DNA from: Methylobacterium longum
GTDB taxonomy: Bacteria; Pseudomonadota; Alphaproteobacteria; Rhizobiales; Beijerinckiaceae
DNA length: 64,000 nt
Reading direction: 5' to 3'
Assembly: GCF_022179385.1 (NCBI RefSeq)
Contig: NZ_BPQS01000008.1
Coordinates: 62,001-126,000, forward strand
The notes beneath the pieces are model-generated. The model worked only from the letters and a program-made list of their open reading frames with translations, made no database searches and had not been told where the DNA came from. Positions 28,698-38,300 of this stretch are shown here, one piece after another (the first letter of the stretch is position 1; each line of letters starts with the position of its first letter). The position numbers were made by a program, and so were the translations under genes.

Positions 28698-31021
28698 TTC
28701 ACGACGCCAAGCTGACCGCTGAGTTCACCAAGACCAAGCCGACCCTCGACAATGTCAGCCGTCGCGGCATCCTCGGCGGCGCCGGCGCCCTGGTGCTGGC
28801 CCTCTCGCTGCGTCCCGCCCGGGCCGACGAGACCCAGACCCAGGAGCAGAAGGAGCAGAAATTCGGCGCCGACGGCATGCCGCACGGCTGGCGGGACGAC
28901 CCGAAGGTCTTCGTCGCGATCGCGCCGGACGGGACCGTCACGGTGACCAACCACCGCTCCGACATGGGCCAGGGTATCCGCACCTCGGTGGCCTTCACGG
29001 TCGCCGACGAGCTGGAGGCCGACTGGTCGAAGGTGAAGGTGGTCCAGGCCTGGGGCGACGAGACCCGCTTCGGCAACCAGGACACGGACGGCTCGCGCTC
29101 GACCCGCCACTTCTTCCAGCACTTCCGCCACGCCGGCGCCGCCGCGCGGCTGATGCTGATCCAGGCCGCCGCCAAGCAGTGGGGCGTGCCGGCCTCCGAG
29201 GTCACGGCCGTCAACCACACGCTGACTCACGCCAAGTCGGGCCGCACCCTCGGCTACGGCGCGGTCGCCAAGGCCGCCGCCGAGCTGCCGGTGCCCACCG
29301 ACGTCAAGCTGAAGGACCCGAAGGACTTCCGCTACATCGGCACCGGCAAGGTCGGGCTGATCGATAATTTCGACATCACCACCGGCAAGGCCGTCTACGG
29401 CCTCGACACCAAGCTCGACGGGATGCTGTACGCGGTCGTCGCGCGCCCGGCCGTCTACGGCGGCAAGGTGAAGTCGTTCGACGACAGCGAGGCCAAGAAG
29501 GTCCCGGGCGTCGTCAAGATCTTCAAGATCGACGGCGGCGAGATCCCGTCCGAGTTCATGCCGCTCGGCGGCGTCGCGGTGGTGGCCAAGAACACGTGGT
29601 CGGCCATGAAGGCGCGCGACGCCCTCAAGATCACCTGGGACGACGGCCCGAACGCCGGCTACGACACCGACGCGTTCCGCAAGGAGCTGGAGGCCGCGGC
29701 CCGCAAGCCCGGCAAGGTCGTGCGCACGCAGGGCGACGTCGACGGCGCGATGGCCAAGGCCAAGACCAAGCTCGAGGCCGAGTACTTCGTGCCCCACCTC
29801 GCCCAGGCGCCGATGGAGCCCCCGGCCGCGGTGGCCCGCGTGAAGGACGGGTTCTGCGAGGCCTGGGCCTGCGTCCAGGGTCCGCAGGCGGCCAACGACC
29901 GCCTGATGAAGGCGCTCAAGCTCCCCGACGACAAGGTCAAGGTGAACGTCACGCTGCTCGGCGGCGGCTTCGGGCGCAAGTCCAAGCCCGACTACGTGGT
30001 CGAGGCGGCGCTCTGCTCGCAGGCCGTCGGCGGCGCGCCGGTGAAGCTCGCCTGGACCCGCGAGGACGACCTCCACCACGGCTTCTTCCACACGATCTCG
30101 GTGGAGCACCTGGAGGCCGGCCTCGACGAGAAGGGCCTGCCGGTGGCGTGGCTGCACCGCTCGGTGGCGCCGACGATCGGCTCGATCTTCGCGCCCGATC
30201 CGAAGCACGAGCTGCCGTTCGAGCTCGGGATGGGGCTGGTCAACACGCCGTTCAACATCCCGAACCTGCGGCTGGAGAACCCCGAGGCCGCCGCCCATGT
30301 CCGCATCGGCTGGTTCCGCTCGGTGTCGAACATCCCGCACGCCTTCGCGATCCAGTCCTTCGTGTCGGAGTTGGCCCACGCCGCCGGCCGCGAGCCGAAG
30401 GAGTACCTGCTGGAGCTGATCGGCCCCGACCGGAAGATCAGCCCGACCGAGATCGGCGACGTCTGGAACTACGGCGAGGACCCGAAGCGCTACCCGATCG
30501 ACACCGGCCGCCTGCGCGGCGTCATCGAGACGGCCGCCAAGGGCGCGGGCTGGGGCCGGCAGATGCCCAAGGGCGCCGGCCTCGGCATCGCCGGCCACTA
30601 CAGCTTCGTCACCTACACGGCGGTCGCGGCCGAGGTGGAGGTCGACGACAAGGGCCAGGTGAAGGTGAAGGCGATCGACATCGCGGTCGATTGCGGGCCG
30701 CAGGTGAACCCGGAGCGCATCCGTTCGCAGATGGAGGGCGCGGTGGTCATGGGGATGGGGCTCGCCCTCACCTCCGAGATCACCTTCAAGCAGGGCCGGG
30801 CGGTGCAGAACAACTTCGACGGCTACGAGGTCCTCCGGATCGACGCCGCCCCGAAGCTGGTCCGCGTGCATCTCGTGCCGACCGGATCCTATGACGGGCC
30901 GCTCGGCGGCGTCGGCGAGCCCGGCGTGCCGCCGGTGGCGCCGGCGATCGCCAACGCGATCTTCGCGGCCACCGGCCGGCGGGTCCGGCAATTGCCGATC
31001 CGCGATCAGCTGAGCGCCTGA
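28694..31021 (+). CDS. Molybdopterin-binding large subunit, IorB-like, Tat-exported
   Basis: A 775-residue catalytic subunit of the xanthine dehydrogenase family, isoquinoline 1-oxidoreductase beta type. The N-terminus [25 protein letters not shown] is a twin-arginine signal, so the folded cofactor-loaded complex is exported with the 2Fe-2S subunit. [38 protein letters not shown] and [20 protein letters not shown] are cofactor and active-site blocks. There is no FAD subunit, so electrons probably pass to a cytochrome or another periplasmic acceptor. The true substrate (N-heterocycle or aldehyde) cannot be read from the sequence. The GTG start has a GGGAGAG site. Confidence 0.9.
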   Translation: MIHDAKLTAEFTKTKPTLDNVSRRGILGGAGALVLALSLRPARADETQTQEQKEQKFGADGMPHGWRDDPKVFVAIAPDGTVTVTNHRSDMGQGIRTSVAFTVADELEADWSKVKVVQAWGDETRFGNQDTDGSRSTRHFFQHFRHAGAAARLMLIQAAAKQWGVPASEVTAVNHTLTHAKSGRTLGYGAVAKAAAELPVPTDVKLKDPKDFRYIGTGKVGLIDNFDITTGKAVYGLDTKLDGMLYAVVARPAVYGGKVKSFDDSEAKKVPGVVKIFKIDGGEIPSEFMPLGGVAVVAKNTWSAMKARDALKITWDDGPNAGYDTDAFRKELEAAARKPGKVVRTQGDVDGAMAKAKTKLEAEYFVPHLAQAPMEPPAAVARVKDGFCEAWACVQGPQAANDRLMKALKLPDDKVKVNVTLLGGGFGRKSKPDYVVEAALCSQAVGGAPVKLAWTREDDLHHGFFHTISVEHLEAGLDEKGLPVAWLHRSVAPTIGSIFAPDPKHELPFELGMGLVNTPFNIPNLRLENPEAAAHVRIGWFRSVSNIPHAFAIQSFVSELAHAAGREPKEYLLELIGPDRKISPTEIGDVWNYGEDPKRYPIDTGRLRGVIETAAKGAGWGRQMPKGAGLGIAGHYSFVTYTAVAAEVEVDDKGQVKVKAIDIAVDCGPQVNPERIRSQMEGAVVMGMGLALTSEITFKQGRAVQNNFDGYEVLRIDAAPKLVRVHLVPTGSYDGPLGGVGEPGVPPVAPAIANAIFAATGRRVRQLPIRDQLSA

Positions 31022-31043
31022 ACCGTCGCCGAGCGCGATGCGT

Positions 31044-31078
31044 TGGGGCCGTGGGGGAACCCGCGGCCCCATTCTCTT
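31044..31078 (+). terminator. Intrinsic terminator after the iorAB-like operon
   Basis: TGGGGCCG at 31044-31051 pairs with CGGCCCCA at 31064-31071, with an inner GGG/CCC extension and a GGAA-like loop. TTCTCTT follows. It begins 22 bp after the stop of the large subunit and ends just before the next gene's ribosome site. Confidence 0.75.
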
Positions 31079-31095
31079 GGAAAGTACCCGACCCG

Positions 31096-31479
31096 ATGAT
31101 GCGTCCCGCCCTGACCGCCTGCCTGACCCTGATCCTGACGGCGGCCCCCGCCCTCGCCTCGCCCTGCGGCGACCGGATCGACAGCGTGTCGAAGCGCGTC
31201 CAGTCCGAGGTGAGCCAGTCGATCTCTGCCAATACCAGCGGCCAGGGCAACGCCGCCAAGCGCGGCGGTGAGGGGATCACCGGTACGGAGGGCCAGCGGG
31301 ACAAGGAATCCCCCGAGGCGCCGCCGGAGAAGTCGGCCCAGGCCGGCCAGGGGGCCGACGCCGCCCAGCAGGCGAAGGTCGCCCTGGAGGAGGCGCGCAC
31401 CGCGGATTCGAAGGGCGACGCGAACGGCTGCGAGGCGGCGCTCACCCGCGCCGAGCAGCAGTTGAAGAAGGCGCCGTGA
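31096..31479 (+). CDS. Small exported protein, Ala/Gln/Lys-rich
   Basis: A 127-residue protein with signal peptide MMRPALTACLTLILTAAPALAS. The mature part has one cysteine just after the cut (SPCGDRI) and one near the end (GCEAAL), which may form a disulfide. A disordered Gly/Glu/Lys middle (about 50-95) is followed by a short helical segment with alternating Ala/Gln. No family is recognised; the C-terminal helix (AKVALEEARTADSKGDANGCEAAL) looks like a tetratricopeptide-type or coiled element. The terminator in front separates it from the operon upstream. Confidence 0.7.
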   Translation: MMRPALTACLTLILTAAPALASPCGDRIDSVSKRVQSEVSQSISANTSGQGNAAKRGGEGITGTEGQRDKESPEAPPEKSAQAGQGADAAQQAKVALEEARTADSKGDANGCEAALTRAEQQLKKAP

Positions 31480-31545
31480 GGGCCCGGGGGAACCCGCCGA
31501 AGGCTTCGCAAGTGCGGCTCGACATCCCCGTTGATCCAACGGGCA

Positions 31546-31631
31546 CCTCGTCCTGAGGCGCCGCGAGCGGTGCGGTGGCCGCGCAGGAGCCCTCCCTCGA
31601 GACCCGCGGACGCGGTCACCTCAGGATGAGG
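31546..31631. repeat. Inverted-repeat intergenic element
   Basis: CCTCGTCCTGAGG at 31546-31558 and CCTCAGGATGAGG at 31619-31631 are inverted copies with one mismatch and enclose 60 bp of GC-rich sequence. A diverged relative occurs at 55750-55833. CCTCATCCTGAGG-type palindromes are scattered between genes in many Rhizobiales genomes. No coding sequence is seen inside. Confidence 0.55.
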
Positions 31632-31668
31632 CGGGGGCCTCCACGACGTCCTGCCGGGCTTGCCGCCC

Positions 31669-32466
31669 CTACCGCCCCAGGGCGCTGATCTCGATCACGA
31701 ATTTCCGCCGCAACGCCCGCGAGAAGTCGCCGTAGCCGGCCGCGGCCAGCAGGAACGCCCCCGGGCCGCCGATGACGTGGGCGCGGTACCATTGCTCCAG
31801 GCTCGTGCGCTCCTGCGGCAGCGGCGTCGGGAGCAGGCCGTAGCCCGGCGCCCGGTAGGCGCCCGCCCCGACCACGTCGTTCTCGCCCGGCACCAGGATC
31901 GGCAGGCCGTTGATCGTCGCGCCGGTGGCGAGCAGCGCCGCGTGCGCCTCCGCGAGGCTGCCGGCATCGGTGCAGTTGTCGATCCCGTCGCCCGAGACGT
32001 CGACCACGACGCGCTCGGCCGGGACCGGCAGCGCCGGCAGCACGCCGGCCGCGACCGTCCGAAACATCTGGCCGAGGCAGGTGAACTCGCCGGCCTGCCG
32101 GGGCGTGGCTCGCACCAGGGCCGCGGCGGCCGCGGCGTCGGCCCGGCTGGCGATCCGCCGCCAGCCGACCGCGAGGTCGGCCCGGTCCGCCCAGGTGACC
32201 ATGGCGAACAGGATCCCGCCCGGAGTGCCGGTGATCGCGCCGATCACCGACGGGTCCTCCAGGGCCTCGGCGATGCCCTCCATCTGCAGGCGGAAGCGGG
32301 CATCGTCGACGGATTGCGAGACGTCGACCGCGACGACCAGCGCGGTGGCGACGCTCTCCGGCGCGGCGGCGGCGGGCAGGCCGGGGAGCAGGGCGAGCCA
32401 CAGGGCACTGGCCGCGCGCATCACGCCGCCGCGGAGGCGTCCCGAACCCGTCCGCATCGTCGGCAT
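31669..32466 (-). CDS. DUF1194 family exported VWA-like protein
   Basis: A 265-residue protein. MRAASALWLALLPGLPAAAAPE forms a signal peptide if translation starts at the ATG at 32421 instead of 32466. The core, ALVVAVDVSQSVDDARFRLQMEGIAEAL, is a von Willebrand A-like fold with a D-x-S-x-S metal-ion site. VVVDVSGDGIDNC is the second conserved block, and DUF1194 proteins share this layout. Function is unknown; periplasmic metal-dependent binding is inferred. It is convergent with the small exported protein, with the inverted-repeat element between them. Confidence 0.85.
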   Translation of the reverse strand: MPTMRTGSGRLRGGVMRAASALWLALLPGLPAAAAPESVATALVVAVDVSQSVDDARFRLQMEGIAEALEDPSVIGAITGTPGGILFAMVTWADRADLAVGWRRIASRADAAAAAALVRATPRQAGEFTCLGQMFRTVAAGVLPALPVPAERVVVDVSGDGIDNCTDAGSLAEAHAALLATGATINGLPILVPGENDVVGAGAYRAPGYGLLPTPLPQERTSLEQWYRAHVIGGPGAFLLAAAGYGDFSRALRRKFVIEISALGR

Positions 32467-32714
32467 CGGCGCCCCCGGTCCCCGCGGCCGGAGGACGGGC
32501 GCGTGACCCGTTAGGGCATGTTTCCCGGCCGGGCGAAACCGGCCTTTTCGGGGGAGTCCCGGCCGCGGCGAGACCGCGGCGGGGGGGTGGCGGGACCCGG
32601 GTGTCGCGCCCGGGCCCGGCGCGGGAACCGTCCCCGGCGGCGGTACCGCTCGTCTCGGGGAAGCGCCTCCCGGCTCCGTCTCGGCGCGCCCCGCGGGACG
32701 CCGGATCGCCGCCC

Positions 32715-32939
32715 TCAGGCGGCGGCGGCGGCCAGCGCGTGGCGGTGGCCGTTCAGGCCGGCGCAGAGGTCGTCGATCTCGGTGAGATCCAGGGCGTTGC
32801 CGGTCTGCCCGGCAATCGTATCGATCAGGTGGTCCTGGCGTGGGTCGAACGGATGTCCCTGCATCCGGTAGAACTGGTAATAGCGCAACGCCGCCAGAAC
32901 GGTGTCACGCTCGCGGTCGGTTACGGTGAAGTTCTGCAT
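32715..32939 (-). CDS. Small hypothetical protein, 74 residues
   Basis: The product starts MQNFTVTDRERDTVLAALRYYQFYRMQGHPFD, followed by a helical segment and an Ala-rich end. It has no signal or membrane segment. The N-terminal block of aromatic and charged residues looks like a genuine conserved small protein common in Methylobacterium-like genomes. Function is unknown. An AGGGGAAGC stretch lies 8-16 bases before the ATG. The 248 bp downstream of it, before the DUF1194 gene, show only GC-rich sequence without a gene. Confidence 0.65.
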   Translation of the reverse strand: MQNFTVTDRERDTVLAALRYYQFYRMQGHPFDPRQDHLIDTIAGQTGNALDLTEIDDLCAGLNGHRHALAAAAA

Positions 32940-33157
32940 GGGTCGTAGCTTCCCCTTGTGGCTTCAACGAACGCTCAGGAGGGCCGCGACGCCGAGCCCG
33001 AGCTTGGCCGTTGTAACCGGTGGGTAACGGTCCGACCAGTTCTTGACAGGTCGCGCGGATGTGATTCGCCGCCGTTGAGACTGGGGTCCTCGTCGGAGAA
33101 TCCCGGCCTCCCGCCGGGCCCGTCGGGGTCGCCGAGCCGGCGCGGCTGGCCCGGCGG

Positions 33158-33871
33158 TCACAGCCCGAGATCCGCGAGGTAGCGCGGCAGAGCGGTGCTC
33201 GCCGGCCCGTAGCGGGCGTCGTCGAAGGCGTCGGCGGTGTCGGACGGCTCCAGGTTGATCTCGCAGGTCGGGATGCCCCGCGCCCGGGCCTGCCGCACGT
33301 AGCCGGCCGCCGGGTAGACCGCCCCGGAGGTGCCCGCCGCCACGAAGAGGTCGGCCTCCGCGAGCGCCGCCTCGATCGCGTCGAGGTGCATCGGCATCTC
33401 GCCGAACCAGACAACGTCCGGCCGCATCCGGCCTCCGGTACCGCAGGCGGGGCATCGGTCCGCCCGGCCCAGATCCGCGCGCCAGGGCGTGACGGCGCGG
33501 CAGGCGCAGCAGCGCGCCTTGAGCAGTTCGCCGTGCATGTGGGTCACCGCCCGCGAGCCGGCCCGCTCGTGCAGGTCGTCGACGTTCTGGGTGCACAGGA
33601 ACAGCCGCCCGCCCCGGTCGGCGCAGCGCGCCTCGGCCTGGGCCAGGGCGACGTGCGCGATGTTGGGCTCGGCCGCGATCACGCCGCGGCGGCGGTGGTC
33701 GTAGAAGTCGAGGACCGTGTCGGGGTCGGCCGCGTAGGCCTCCGGGGTCGCGAGCTTCATGGGATCGAACCGCGCCCAGATCCCGCCGCGGTCCCGGAAC
33801 GTGCCGAGCCCGCTCTCGGCCGAGACGCCGGCCCCGGTCAGCACGAAGATCGTCCGGGGATGTTTCGTCAC
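33158..33871 (-). CDS. cobB: Sir2-family NAD-dependent protein deacylase
   Basis: A 237-residue class III sirtuin. VLTGAGVSAESGLGTFRDRGGIW is the NAD-binding GAGxSxxSGIPTFR-like motif. TQNVDDLHERAGS and MHGELLKARC hold the TQNxD and catalytic His. The zinc ribbon has CCAC...CPAC. VWFGEMP and VAAGTSGAVYPAA complete the family motifs. It removes acyl groups from lysines with NAD; a Pat-like acyltransferase is encoded about 28 kb away. The gene is divergent from a decayed isochorismatase gene. Confidence 0.94.
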   Translation of the reverse strand: MTKHPRTIFVLTGAGVSAESGLGTFRDRGGIWARFDPMKLATPEAYAADPDTVLDFYDHRRRGVIAAEPNIAHVALAQAEARCADRGGRLFLCTQNVDDLHERAGSRAVTHMHGELLKARCCACRAVTPWRADLGRADRCPACGTGGRMRPDVVWFGEMPMHLDAIEAALAEADLFVAAGTSGAVYPAAGYVRQARARGIPTCEINLEPSDTADAFDDARYGPASTALPRYLADLGL

Positions 33872-33991
33872 GCGCGGCTCCTGCTCGCTCGAGATTGGCC
33901 GGACATGTCCGCTGGTCGGCGGCGGGATTTCTGTCGCGCTGCGTTCCGGCCGGGGATGCTGCGGCTCGCGTCACCGAGCGGGAGACAGGAC

Positions 33992-34360
33992 ATGTCCGAT
34001 GTTGCGCTGCTGGTCATCGATGTCCAGGAATCCTTCCGGCGCAGGCCGTTCTGGACCGACGCCGATGTCCCGCTGCTGGCGGCGCGGGCCGGGCTCCTCG
34101 ACGGCTACGCCGGCACCACCCACGAGGCCCGCTGCGCCCGCCTGGCGGCGCCCCGGGCCCGGGTTCCGGGGAACTGCGAGAGCGCCCCGCTCACCGACGC
34201 CGCGCTGCCGCCGGTCACGCCGCCGCGCTCGTCGCGCGGGAATCCGGATCACAGTTCACGGCGTCCGGGCGAAGGGGGAACATCCCGCGCCCGGGAGCGC
34301 CCGTGCCCGATCCGGGATCCCCTGGACCCGCGCGGCTGCGACCCGCGCGGCTGCCCGTGA
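33992..34360 (+). pseudogene. Decayed isochorismatase-family cysteine hydrolase
   Basis: A good ribosome site (GGAGACAGG) and MSDVALLVIDVQESFRRRPFW are typical of the isochorismatase family, with the catalytic Asp in VIDVQ. After about residue 40 the similarity breaks off. A TTHEARCARLAA...LTDAALP segment may be what is left of the region after the missing catalytic Cys. The tail then runs into Pro/Arg/Gly codons to a stop at 34360. A normal member has about 180-220 residues with a K and a Cys that are absent here. I read it as an internally deleted gene. Confidence 0.6.
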
Positions 34361-34447
34361 CCTCCTGCCGTGCCGACCGCGCCCGCCCGAATCGGCGCGA
34401 ACCCTGCATCGGCCCGGCGCGCCCGACGGCGCGGAGGAGTGAGCGGC

Positions 34448-35887
34448 ATGCCCGAGTTCGACCTTGCCATCCGCGGCGGCACGGTGGTCACGGCGAGCGA
34501 CACGGTGCGGGCCGATGTCGGCGTGCGCGGCGGCCGGATCGTCGCGGTGGCGGAAACCATCGCCGACGCCGCGCGGGTGATCGACGCCTCTGGCCTGCTG
34601 GTCCTGCCGGGCGGGATCGACAGCCACGTCCACATCGCCCAGGAATCCGGCCCCGGCATCGTCATGGCGGACGATTTCGCCAGCGCCACCCGGGCGGCGG
34701 CGGCGGGCGGCAACACCTGCGTGATGCCCTTCGCGGTCCAGCCCCGGGGCGGCTCGCTGCGCGGGGCGGTCGACGCCTACCGGGCCAGGGCCGAGGGCCA
34801 GTGCCACGTCGACGTGGCGATCCACATGATTATCTCGGACCCGACCGAGGCGGTGCTCGGCCAGGAGCTGCCGGCCTTGGTGGCCGACGGCTACACCTCG
34901 TTCAAGGTCTTCATGACCTACGACGACCTCGTCCTGAACGACCGCCAGCTTCTCGACGTGTTCCACGTCGCCCGGCGGCAGGGCGCCCGCGTGATGGTCC
35001 ATGCCGAGGGCTACGACGCGATCCGCTACCTGAGCGACCGCCTGGAGCGGGCGGGCGAGACGGCGCCCTACGGCCACGCCCTGTCGCGTCCCGAGGTGGT
35101 CGAGCGGGAGGCCGCCCACCGGGCGATCAGCCACGCCGAGCTGATCGACCTGCCCATCGTGATCGTCCACGTCTCGGGCCGCGAGGCCACCGAGCAGATC
35201 GCCTGGGCGCAGGCGCGGGGCCTGAAGATCCGGGCCGAGACCTGCCCGCAATACCTCACCCTCACGGCCGAGGACATGAAGGGGCTCGGCCCCGATGACG
35301 GCTCCTTCGACCCGATGGCGGGCGCGAAATACGTCTGCTCGCCGCCGACGCGGGACGTCGCGAGCCAGGCGGCGGTGTGGTCGGGAATCCGGCGCGGGAT
35401 CTTCGACGTGGTCTCGTCCGACCATTGCCCGTTCCGCTACGACGACCCGCAGGGCAAGCTGAACCCGCGCGGAAGAACCTCCTTCCGCTGGATCCCGAAC
35501 GGCATCCCCGGCATCGAGACGCGGCTGCCGGTGTTCTTCTCCGAAGGTGTCTCGACGGGGCGGATCAGCCTCAACCAGTTCGCCGCGCTGACCGCCACGA
35601 ACCACGCCAAGCTGTACGGTCTCTATCCGCGGAAAGGCTCGATCGCCCCGGGCTTCGACGCCGACCTGACCCTGTGGGACCCGAACCGCCGCGAGACCAT
35701 CCGCCAGGCGAACCTGCACCACGGCTCCGACTACACGCCCTGGGAGGGCTTTTCCGTCACCGGCTGGCCGGTGGTGACCATCGCGGGCGGGCAGGTGATC
35801 GCCGAGGACGGCCGGGTCCTATCCGAGCCGGGACGCGGGCGGGTGCTCGACCGGGCGGTCGATCCGGCCGAGCGGCGGGACGCTTGA
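34448..35887 (+). CDS. hydA: Dihydropyrimidinase/hydantoinase
   Basis: A 479-residue cyclic amidohydrolase that opens dihydropyrimidines or hydantoins to N-carbamoyl amino acids. The binuclear metal site is visible: GGIDSHVHIAQ (His pair), the carboxylated Lys in TSFKVFMTYDD, His in MVHAEGYD, His in VIVHVSGREA and Asp in VSSDHCPFRYDD. GSIAPGFDADLTLWDP is the C-terminal beta-domain block. GGAGGAG precedes the ATG at 34448; an in-frame GTG at 34439 is possible. It heads a five-gene operon with an ABC importer. The N-carbamoyl hydrolase of the pathway is not in the window. Confidence 0.92.
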   Translation: MPEFDLAIRGGTVVTASDTVRADVGVRGGRIVAVAETIADAARVIDASGLLVLPGGIDSHVHIAQESGPGIVMADDFASATRAAAAGGNTCVMPFAVQPRGGSLRGAVDAYRARAEGQCHVDVAIHMIISDPTEAVLGQELPALVADGYTSFKVFMTYDDLVLNDRQLLDVFHVARRQGARVMVHAEGYDAIRYLSDRLERAGETAPYGHALSRPEVVEREAAHRAISHAELIDLPIVIVHVSGREATEQIAWAQARGLKIRAETCPQYLTLTAEDMKGLGPDDGSFDPMAGAKYVCSPPTRDVASQAAVWSGIRRGIFDVVSSDHCPFRYDDPQGKLNPRGRTSFRWIPNGIPGIETRLPVFFSEGVSTGRISLNQFAALTATNHAKLYGLYPRKGSIAPGFDADLTLWDPNRRETIRQANLHHGSDYTPWEGFSVTGWPVVTIAGGQVIAEDGRVLSEPGRGRVLDRAVDPAERRDA

Positions 35888-35936
35888 GCGCCGCGCTGGC
35901 CCGCCGCTTGCCTGCAGCCTCCGGGGGGAGCACCGC

Positions 35937-36932
35937 ATGGATGTCGAGCTGATCGGCCTGACCAAGCGCTACGGCGCGGCCATCGCGGTCGACGCTGTCG
36001 ACCTGAAGGTGCCGTCCGGCGCCTATTGCTGCCTGCTCGGCCCCTCCGGCTGCGGCAAGACCACGACCCTGCGGATGATCGGCGGTCACGAGCGGGCCAG
36101 CGCGGGCGACGTGGTGATCGGCCCGAAGGCAGTGGGCGATGCGCCGCCAGCGGAACGCGGCACCGCCATGATGTTCCAGAGCTACGCGCTGTTCCCGCAC
36201 CTCGACGCGCGCGACAACGTCGCCTTCAGCCTGAAGATGCGCGGCGTCGGCAAGGTGGAGCGCCGGGCCAAGGCCATGGCCATGCTCGGCCTCGTGCAGA
36301 TGGACCACCTCGCCGGGCGCCTGCCGGCTCAGCTTTCCGGGGGGCAGCAGCAGCGCGTGGCACTCGCCCGCGCCCTCGTGACCGGCCCGAAGGTGCTGCT
36401 GCTCGACGAGCCGCTCTCGGCCCTCGACCCGTTCCTGCGGGTGCGGATGCGGGTGGAGCTGAAGCGGATCCAGACCGAGCTGGGGCTGACCTTCATCCAC
36501 GTCACCCACAGCCAGGAGGAGGCGATGGCGCTCTCCGACCTCGTGGTGGTGATGAATGCCGGCCGGATCGAGCAGGCCGCGGACCCGCGTACCGTGTTCG
36601 AGCGGCCGGCCACCGCCTTCGTGGCCCGGTTCATCGGCGGCCACAACGTCATCCGGCGGCCCGACGGGCTGGTCGCCGTCCGCGCCGACCGGATGCGGCT
36701 CGGGGCCGAGGCCGGGCCGGCGGCGCTGGCGGCCCGGGTGGTGGCGGTCGAGTACCAGGGCACCAGCGTCCATGTCGGCCTCGACGCCGACGGGCTGGAG
36801 CGCGCCGCCGACAGCCCGGCCGCCCTCACGGCGATCCTCAGCGACGCCGCCTTCGCGGCCCGTCCCCTCCGCCCGGGCGACACGATCCCGGTGGGCTGGG
36901 ACGCGACCGCCGCCCACCGCCTCGACGCGTAA
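35937..36932 (+). CDS. ABC transporter ATPase, Pot/Fut type
   Basis: A 331-residue ATPase for an inner-membrane importer. The Walker A motif is LLGPSGCGKTTTLRMIGG, the signature is QLSGGQQQRVALARAL, Walker B is VLLLDEPLSALD, and the H-loop is FIHVTHSQEEA. A C-terminal TOBE-type regulatory domain (about 245-331) is short but present. The gene lies 49 bp after the hydantoinase gene and 11 bp before the binding-protein gene. It is closest to polyamine/iron-type importers, but context suggests a hydantoin, dihydropyrimidine or related nitrogen compound. Confidence 0.93.
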   Translation: MDVELIGLTKRYGAAIAVDAVDLKVPSGAYCCLLGPSGCGKTTTLRMIGGHERASAGDVVIGPKAVGDAPPAERGTAMMFQSYALFPHLDARDNVAFSLKMRGVGKVERRAKAMAMLGLVQMDHLAGRLPAQLSGGQQQRVALARALVTGPKVLLLDEPLSALDPFLRVRMRVELKRIQTELGLTFIHVTHSQEEAMALSDLVVVMNAGRIEQAADPRTVFERPATAFVARFIGGHNVIRRPDGLVAVRADRMRLGAEAGPAALAARVVAVEYQGTSVHVGLDADGLERAADSPAALTAILSDAAFAARPLRPGDTIPVGWDATAAHRLDA

Positions 36933-36943
36933 CGGAGACGACC

Positions 36944-38221
36944 ATGGACCTGCCCGCGAAGGACCTGCCCTCGAAGCCGAGCCGGCGCACGCTCCTGCAG
37001 GGAGCCGCCGCGCTGGCCGCCACGCCGGTGACCGGCTTCCCGGCGGTGCACGCCGCCGAGCCCGTGACCCTGCGCTACCTCGGCACGGCAGTGAACCAGT
37101 CCGCCGACATCGCCAGGAAGGTGAAGGAGGATCTCGGCCTCACCATCGAGTACATACCGGTGGTGACCGACGAGGTGACCAAGCGCGCGGTCACCCAGCC
37201 GAACTCCTTCGACCTGATCGACGCCGAGTATTTCAGCCTCAAGAAGATCCTGCCCTCCGGCAACCTGCAGGGCATGGACGCCAAGCGGATCAAGCTCGCC
37301 GACAAGATCTCGTCCGTCTTCACCAAGGGGGAAGTGGCGGGAAAGCAGATCGGCGACCAGGGCACGGCACCCAGGAAGGTCTTCTACCTGGAGGGCCAGG
37401 AGTCGAAGAAGTTTGCCGGCGAACAGACCGGGTGGATCTCGCTGATCCCCACCGTCTACAACGCCGACACGCTCGGCATCCGGCCGGACCTGATCAAGGT
37501 CCCGGTGACGAGCTGGAAGGAGCTCCTCAACCCGGCCTTCAAGGGCCGCGCCTCGATCCTCAACATCCCGTCCATCGGCATCATGGACGCCGCCATGGTG
37601 GTGGAGGCGACCGGCGACTACACCTACGGCGACAAGGGCAACATGACGAAGCCCGAGATTGACCGCACCATCAAGGTGCTGATCGAGGCCAAGCGCGCCG
37701 GCCAGTTCCGCGCCTTCTGGCAGGATTTCAACGAATCCGTGAACCTGATGGCCTCGGGCGAGACGGTGATCCAGTCGATGTGGTCGCCCGCCGTCACCAA
37801 GGTCCGCGCGCAGGGCGTGCCCTGCACCTACCAGCCGCTCAAGGAGGGCTACCGGGCCTGGGCCTCGGGCTTCGGCATCCCGAAGACCCTGAGCGGCCGG
37901 AAGCTCGACGCCGCCTACGACTTCATCAACTGGTTCCTGTCCGGCTGGGCCGGGGCCTACCTCAACCGGCAGGGCTACTACTCGGCGGTGCTGGAGACCG
38001 CCAAGGATAACATGCAGCCCGACGAGTGGGCCTTCTGGATGGAGGGCAAGCCCGCCGAGAAGGACATCCTCGGTCCCGACGGCACCCTGATCGAGAGGGC
38101 CGGTGCCACCCGCGACGGCGGCTCCTTCGAACAGCGCATGGGCGCGGTCGCCTGCTGGAACGCCGTCATGGACGAGAACACCTACATGGTGCGCAAGTGG
38201 AACGAGTTCATCGCGGCGTGA
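36944..38221 (+). CDS. ABC transporter substrate-binding protein, Tat-exported
   Basis: A 425-residue periplasmic binding protein of the spermidine/putrescine-type cluster. SRRTLLQGAAALAATPVTGFPAVHAAE is a twin-arginine signal peptide cut near residue 40. GWISLIPTVYNADTLGI, SWKELLNPAFKGRASILNIPS and GYRAWASGFGIPKTLSG are typical hinge and ligand-cleft blocks. The ATG at 36944 with ACGGAGACG before it fixes the start. It belongs to the hydantoinase-importer operon, so the ligand is probably the hydantoinase substrate. Confidence 0.9.
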   Translation: MDLPAKDLPSKPSRRTLLQGAAALAATPVTGFPAVHAAEPVTLRYLGTAVNQSADIARKVKEDLGLTIEYIPVVTDEVTKRAVTQPNSFDLIDAEYFSLKKILPSGNLQGMDAKRIKLADKISSVFTKGEVAGKQIGDQGTAPRKVFYLEGQESKKFAGEQTGWISLIPTVYNADTLGIRPDLIKVPVTSWKELLNPAFKGRASILNIPSIGIMDAAMVVEATGDYTYGDKGNMTKPEIDRTIKVLIEAKRAGQFRAFWQDFNESVNLMASGETVIQSMWSPAVTKVRAQGVPCTYQPLKEGYRAWASGFGIPKTLSGRKLDAAYDFINWFLSGWAGAYLNRQGYYSAVLETAKDNMQPDEWAFWMEGKPAEKDILGPDGTLIERAGATRDGGSFEQRMGAVACWNAVMDENTYMVRKWNEFIAA

Positions 38222-38253
38222 GCGGGCCGCGCGCCGCCGCCGCCCCACCCTCC

Positions 38254-38272
38254 CCCCTCCGCGCGGGAGGGG
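38254..38272. repeat. Short GC hairpin between importer genes
   Basis: CCCCTCC at 38254-38260 and GGAGGGG at 38266-38272 form a 7-bp stem with a 5-nt loop in the 79-bp gap between the binding protein and the first permease. There is no T-run. It could make the binding-protein message more stable than the downstream part, as seen in many ABC operons (inference). Confidence 0.45.
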
Positions 38273-38300
38273 ATGCGTCGGCGCGCGGGGGGCGAACCCG

